Notes under the pieces: generated by a model | Database searches by the model: none | The model's input: the letters and a program-made list of their open reading frames with translations, nothing else | What the model was told of the DNA's origin: nothing | NCBI GenBank assembly: GCA_022578605.1 | Contig: MU394063.1 | Location: forward strand, 558,001 to 622,000 | Reading direction: 5' to 3' | Length of the DNA: 64,000 nucleotides | Source: Camillea tinctor | Lineage: Eukaryota; Ascomycota; Sordariomycetes; Xylariales; Xylariaceae | Position numbers and translations under genes: made by a program | In this document: in pieces, positions 61,968-64,000 of the stretch | Position numbering within the stretch: position 1 is the first letter of the stretch | How the letters are laid out: every line of letters begins with the position of its first letter

Positions 61968-63564
61968 ATGGCAAATATGGAAGATTCAGATCACCAACCG
62001 CAGACCCGTACCAGGACCCGCAGGTCGCATACCAAGTCGCGCAATGGTTGTTGGCGCTGTAAGCGACGAAAGATTAAGGTAAGATGCTGTAGCCCATGGG
62101 AACCCCTATTCTACGATTTTTGTTTCCTATGTATTTCGCAAACGTGTTCGCCTCTTTACTTACTACCGGGACACGCAGTGCGATGAAGCCAAACCCGAAT
62201 GTGGGAACTGTGTCCGGTTTATGATACCATGTGATTACTCTCCTGATAATCAGGGTGCCCAGTCTACAGCGCCCGTTAGAGGGAGAGGTAGGCCACGGAA
62301 AGATTGGTCTATTGTGCCGGTGGAGAGGAATCTAAATATCACCACTTCAATATCTCCTTCGACAAGCACCCTATCGTTGCCGGGGTCTTTGCTTGCACCA
62401 TCGCCCGATTTCTCCTTGACAGCACCTTCACATATACCTTGGACTGTTGAGGACTTCGAACTCTTCCATCATTATGTACAAGTGGTCGCCGCCTGAGTAC
62501 AGGAGCACGACAAGCGTCTATGGCAGGACCAAACACCTCGTCTCGCTTTCCGCCACCACAGTGTTCTACACCTGATCCTCGCGATAGCAGCGCTGCACTT
62601 AGCAAGGCAAGATCTCAACCGGTCAGCTGGACTTGTGGACCGGGCAGAAACGCATATAGCCATCGCGCTACGCCAGACAACTCAAATATTGACCAACCTG
62701 AGCGAACAGAACTGCGCGGAACTGTACATCGCCACTGTTCTCATTTGCACATGCACATTCGCCAAGCAGCCGGGACCCCGTCATCTGCTCATTGTCGCAG
62801 AGGGGCAAGAAGTAGCATGGTGGGAGCTGTTTCGCGGTGTCCGCATCGTGGTCGAAACCATCGGTATCGCCAGAATAATGGCTCTAATTGCAAGTGAAGC
62901 TGGAGAGGGGCCGTCTGCACCACCCGTAGCCCGCACAAGTACACAACAGGCAGAACAGGAACAAACGTACATAGTATTCAGGACCATAGAATGGGAGACC
63001 GCACTGAGCAACCTCTCTTCTTTCGTCGAGGGGCAGGCTCCGGGGCCACGGAAAGACACCTACCGGAACACGGTGAATATGCTAAAGTGGTGCTTCCAAG
63101 AGACCTTCGGCACGTCAGCGGACCCGAAGCCGGCTGCGGATGCCAAGTTTCAGGTCATCATGATATGGATGTACGTCCTGGAGGACGAGTACGTAGACAT
63201 GCTCAAGGAGGACGAACCCGTCGCGCTCGTGATCCTAGCCTACTTCGCCGTGCTGCTCCAGACCCTCGAATCGGTCTGGTACCTGAGAGGGTGGGCTGCG
63301 CACATAGTACAAGGCGTCTCGGGGATATTAGAATCCTCATCACCACAACCAATACACCACGCCCGTTGGATAGAGTGGCCTATGACGCAGGTCAGAAATG
63401 GGACGAGGTTCATGCATGATGTCGAACTAGCGAGGAAGATGGCCGGGGGGGGGGGCGATTTTAAGCATCTAGGTTGGCGGATCTTGAACGGCATTCATAC
63501 GAAATGGCGTTCTAAACTAATTATTTTTTCTTCTTCTTCTTTATTGGTGCAGCGCCCTCTGTAG
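61968..63564 (+). pseudogene. Zn(II)2Cys6 transcription factor interrupted by in-frame TGA
   Basis: Exons 61968-62078 and 62179-63564 keep one frame broken by TGA at 62494-62496, codon 143. The N-terminus has a complete zinc cluster, Cys28, 31, 38, 45, 48 and 55 (C-X2-C-X6-C-X6-C-X2-C-X6-C), with the intron lying between Lys37 and Cys38, and then an AT-hook-like GRGRPRKDW (from residue 72). Beyond the stop the frame continues for about 355 residues with the fungal-regulator middle domain (FRHHSVLHLILAIAALHLA). A 51-base intron (GTACAA to GGCAG, 62470-62520) would remove the stop in frame, but its donor is poor and it would delete residues that look conserved. Either the gene is broken, the intron is real, or the base is wrong. 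The C-terminus is also uncertain. Confidence 0.75.
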
Positions 63565-64000
63565 CTGGGCGTAATGTGAATGAGTTAAAGGAGCCTCAAC
63601 GCGAAAAATGCGTATTGGGGAAAAAAAGCATGTGCTTGACTATGTCTGATTGGTTCGTATTTTCTTTTGTCTGTGGATCTCCTTCGTTCATTATTCAAAG
63701 CCTCCTTCCTTTCTCTTTCATCGTAGGCCTCGGACATTTTTTTGGAGATGGTTGATTTATATATACCTAACCTGGTATGGCTGATCTATCAGTTTCCAAA
63801 GCTAGTAGTTCACTTGACTCGGGCACTTCCAGTATCCACTGTCTTTGCGTAAATGCGTAAATGCGTATTGAGATTGGATAGAAATCACCTATACGTAGAT
63901 GGACGAGCAGAAGACGTAAGTGAGTAAATAAGTAAGTAGGCAAGTAAGTAGGGAGGTAGGTGTTATAAAATTCAATATGCTCGCACTTCTCAAAGTACCT
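63565..64000. other. 3' flank with short tandem repeats
   Basis: No gene seen. Contains three GCGTAAAT-like units near 63846-63868 and an imperfect AAGTAAGT/AGGTAGG tetranucleotide array at 63917-63961. Confidence 0.5.

Overview
The window is nuclear DNA of a filamentous ascomycete. Genes are interrupted by short introns of roughly 50-140 nt with GTRNGT-type donors and AG acceptors, coding exons are GC-rich, intergenic DNA is AT-richer, and the proteins are typical of Pezizomycotina (cell-wall-integrity MAP kinase, PL1 pectin lyase, pepsin-like protease, DUF3455 secreted protein, Zn2Cys6 regulator). The set of secreted plant-wall and effector-type proteins, together with the frequent CCTAGGTAGG-like intergenic palindromes, suggests a plant-associated member of the Sordariomycetes, perhaps Xylariales. 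That placement is inference.

Layout. 1-1805 is an extremely AT-rich island that looks RIP-mutated. 3.0-10.9 kb holds dynactin p25, a secreted pectin lyase, a conserved fungal protein usually auto-annotated as a BTB transcription factor, and a soluble/anchored fumarate reductase. 12.7-16.4 kb holds a secreted arylsulfotransferase-like protein and a cytochrome P450, tail to tail. 16.4-22.1 kb has no intact gene; inside it a ~2.3 kb inverted-repeat-bounded segment looks like a decayed non-autonomous DNA transposon. A beta-lactamase/esterase-like pseudogene follows at 22.1-23.9 kb. 27.8-38.9 kb holds a DUF3455 secreted protein, the Slt2/Mps1 MAP kinase, a low-molecular-weight protein tyrosine phosphatase and an MFS (DHA1-type) exporter. 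38.9-47.9 kb is a gene desert rich in microsatellites. 47.9-57.7 kb holds a pepsin-like aspartic protease, a small secreted protein resembling Hce2/Ecp2 effectors, a short-chain dehydrogenase and a polyglutamine-rich protein. The end holds a PLAC8-type cysteine-rich protein diverging from a Zn2Cys6 regulator whose reading frame is broken by one in-frame TGA.

Splice sites were placed by hand from reading frame, GT/AG signals and family conservation; in every multi-exon intact model the summed exons are an exact multiple of three. How the genes work together: pectin lyase, aspartic protease, Hce2-like protein and DUF3455 protein are all predicted secreted and would act outside the cell, while the Mps1 kinase is the known cell-wall-stress regulator of infection-related growth in plant pathogens. 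There is no operon logic, and no convincing biosynthetic cluster: the P450 has only one possible tailoring neighbour. I did not find a clear new multi-gene system. The signals most worth a second look are the inverted-repeat element, the TGA-interrupted regulator that keeps its complete DNA-binding part, the cysteine-deviant effector candidate, the possible dual-start fumarate reductase and the dispersed CCTAGGTAGG palindromes.
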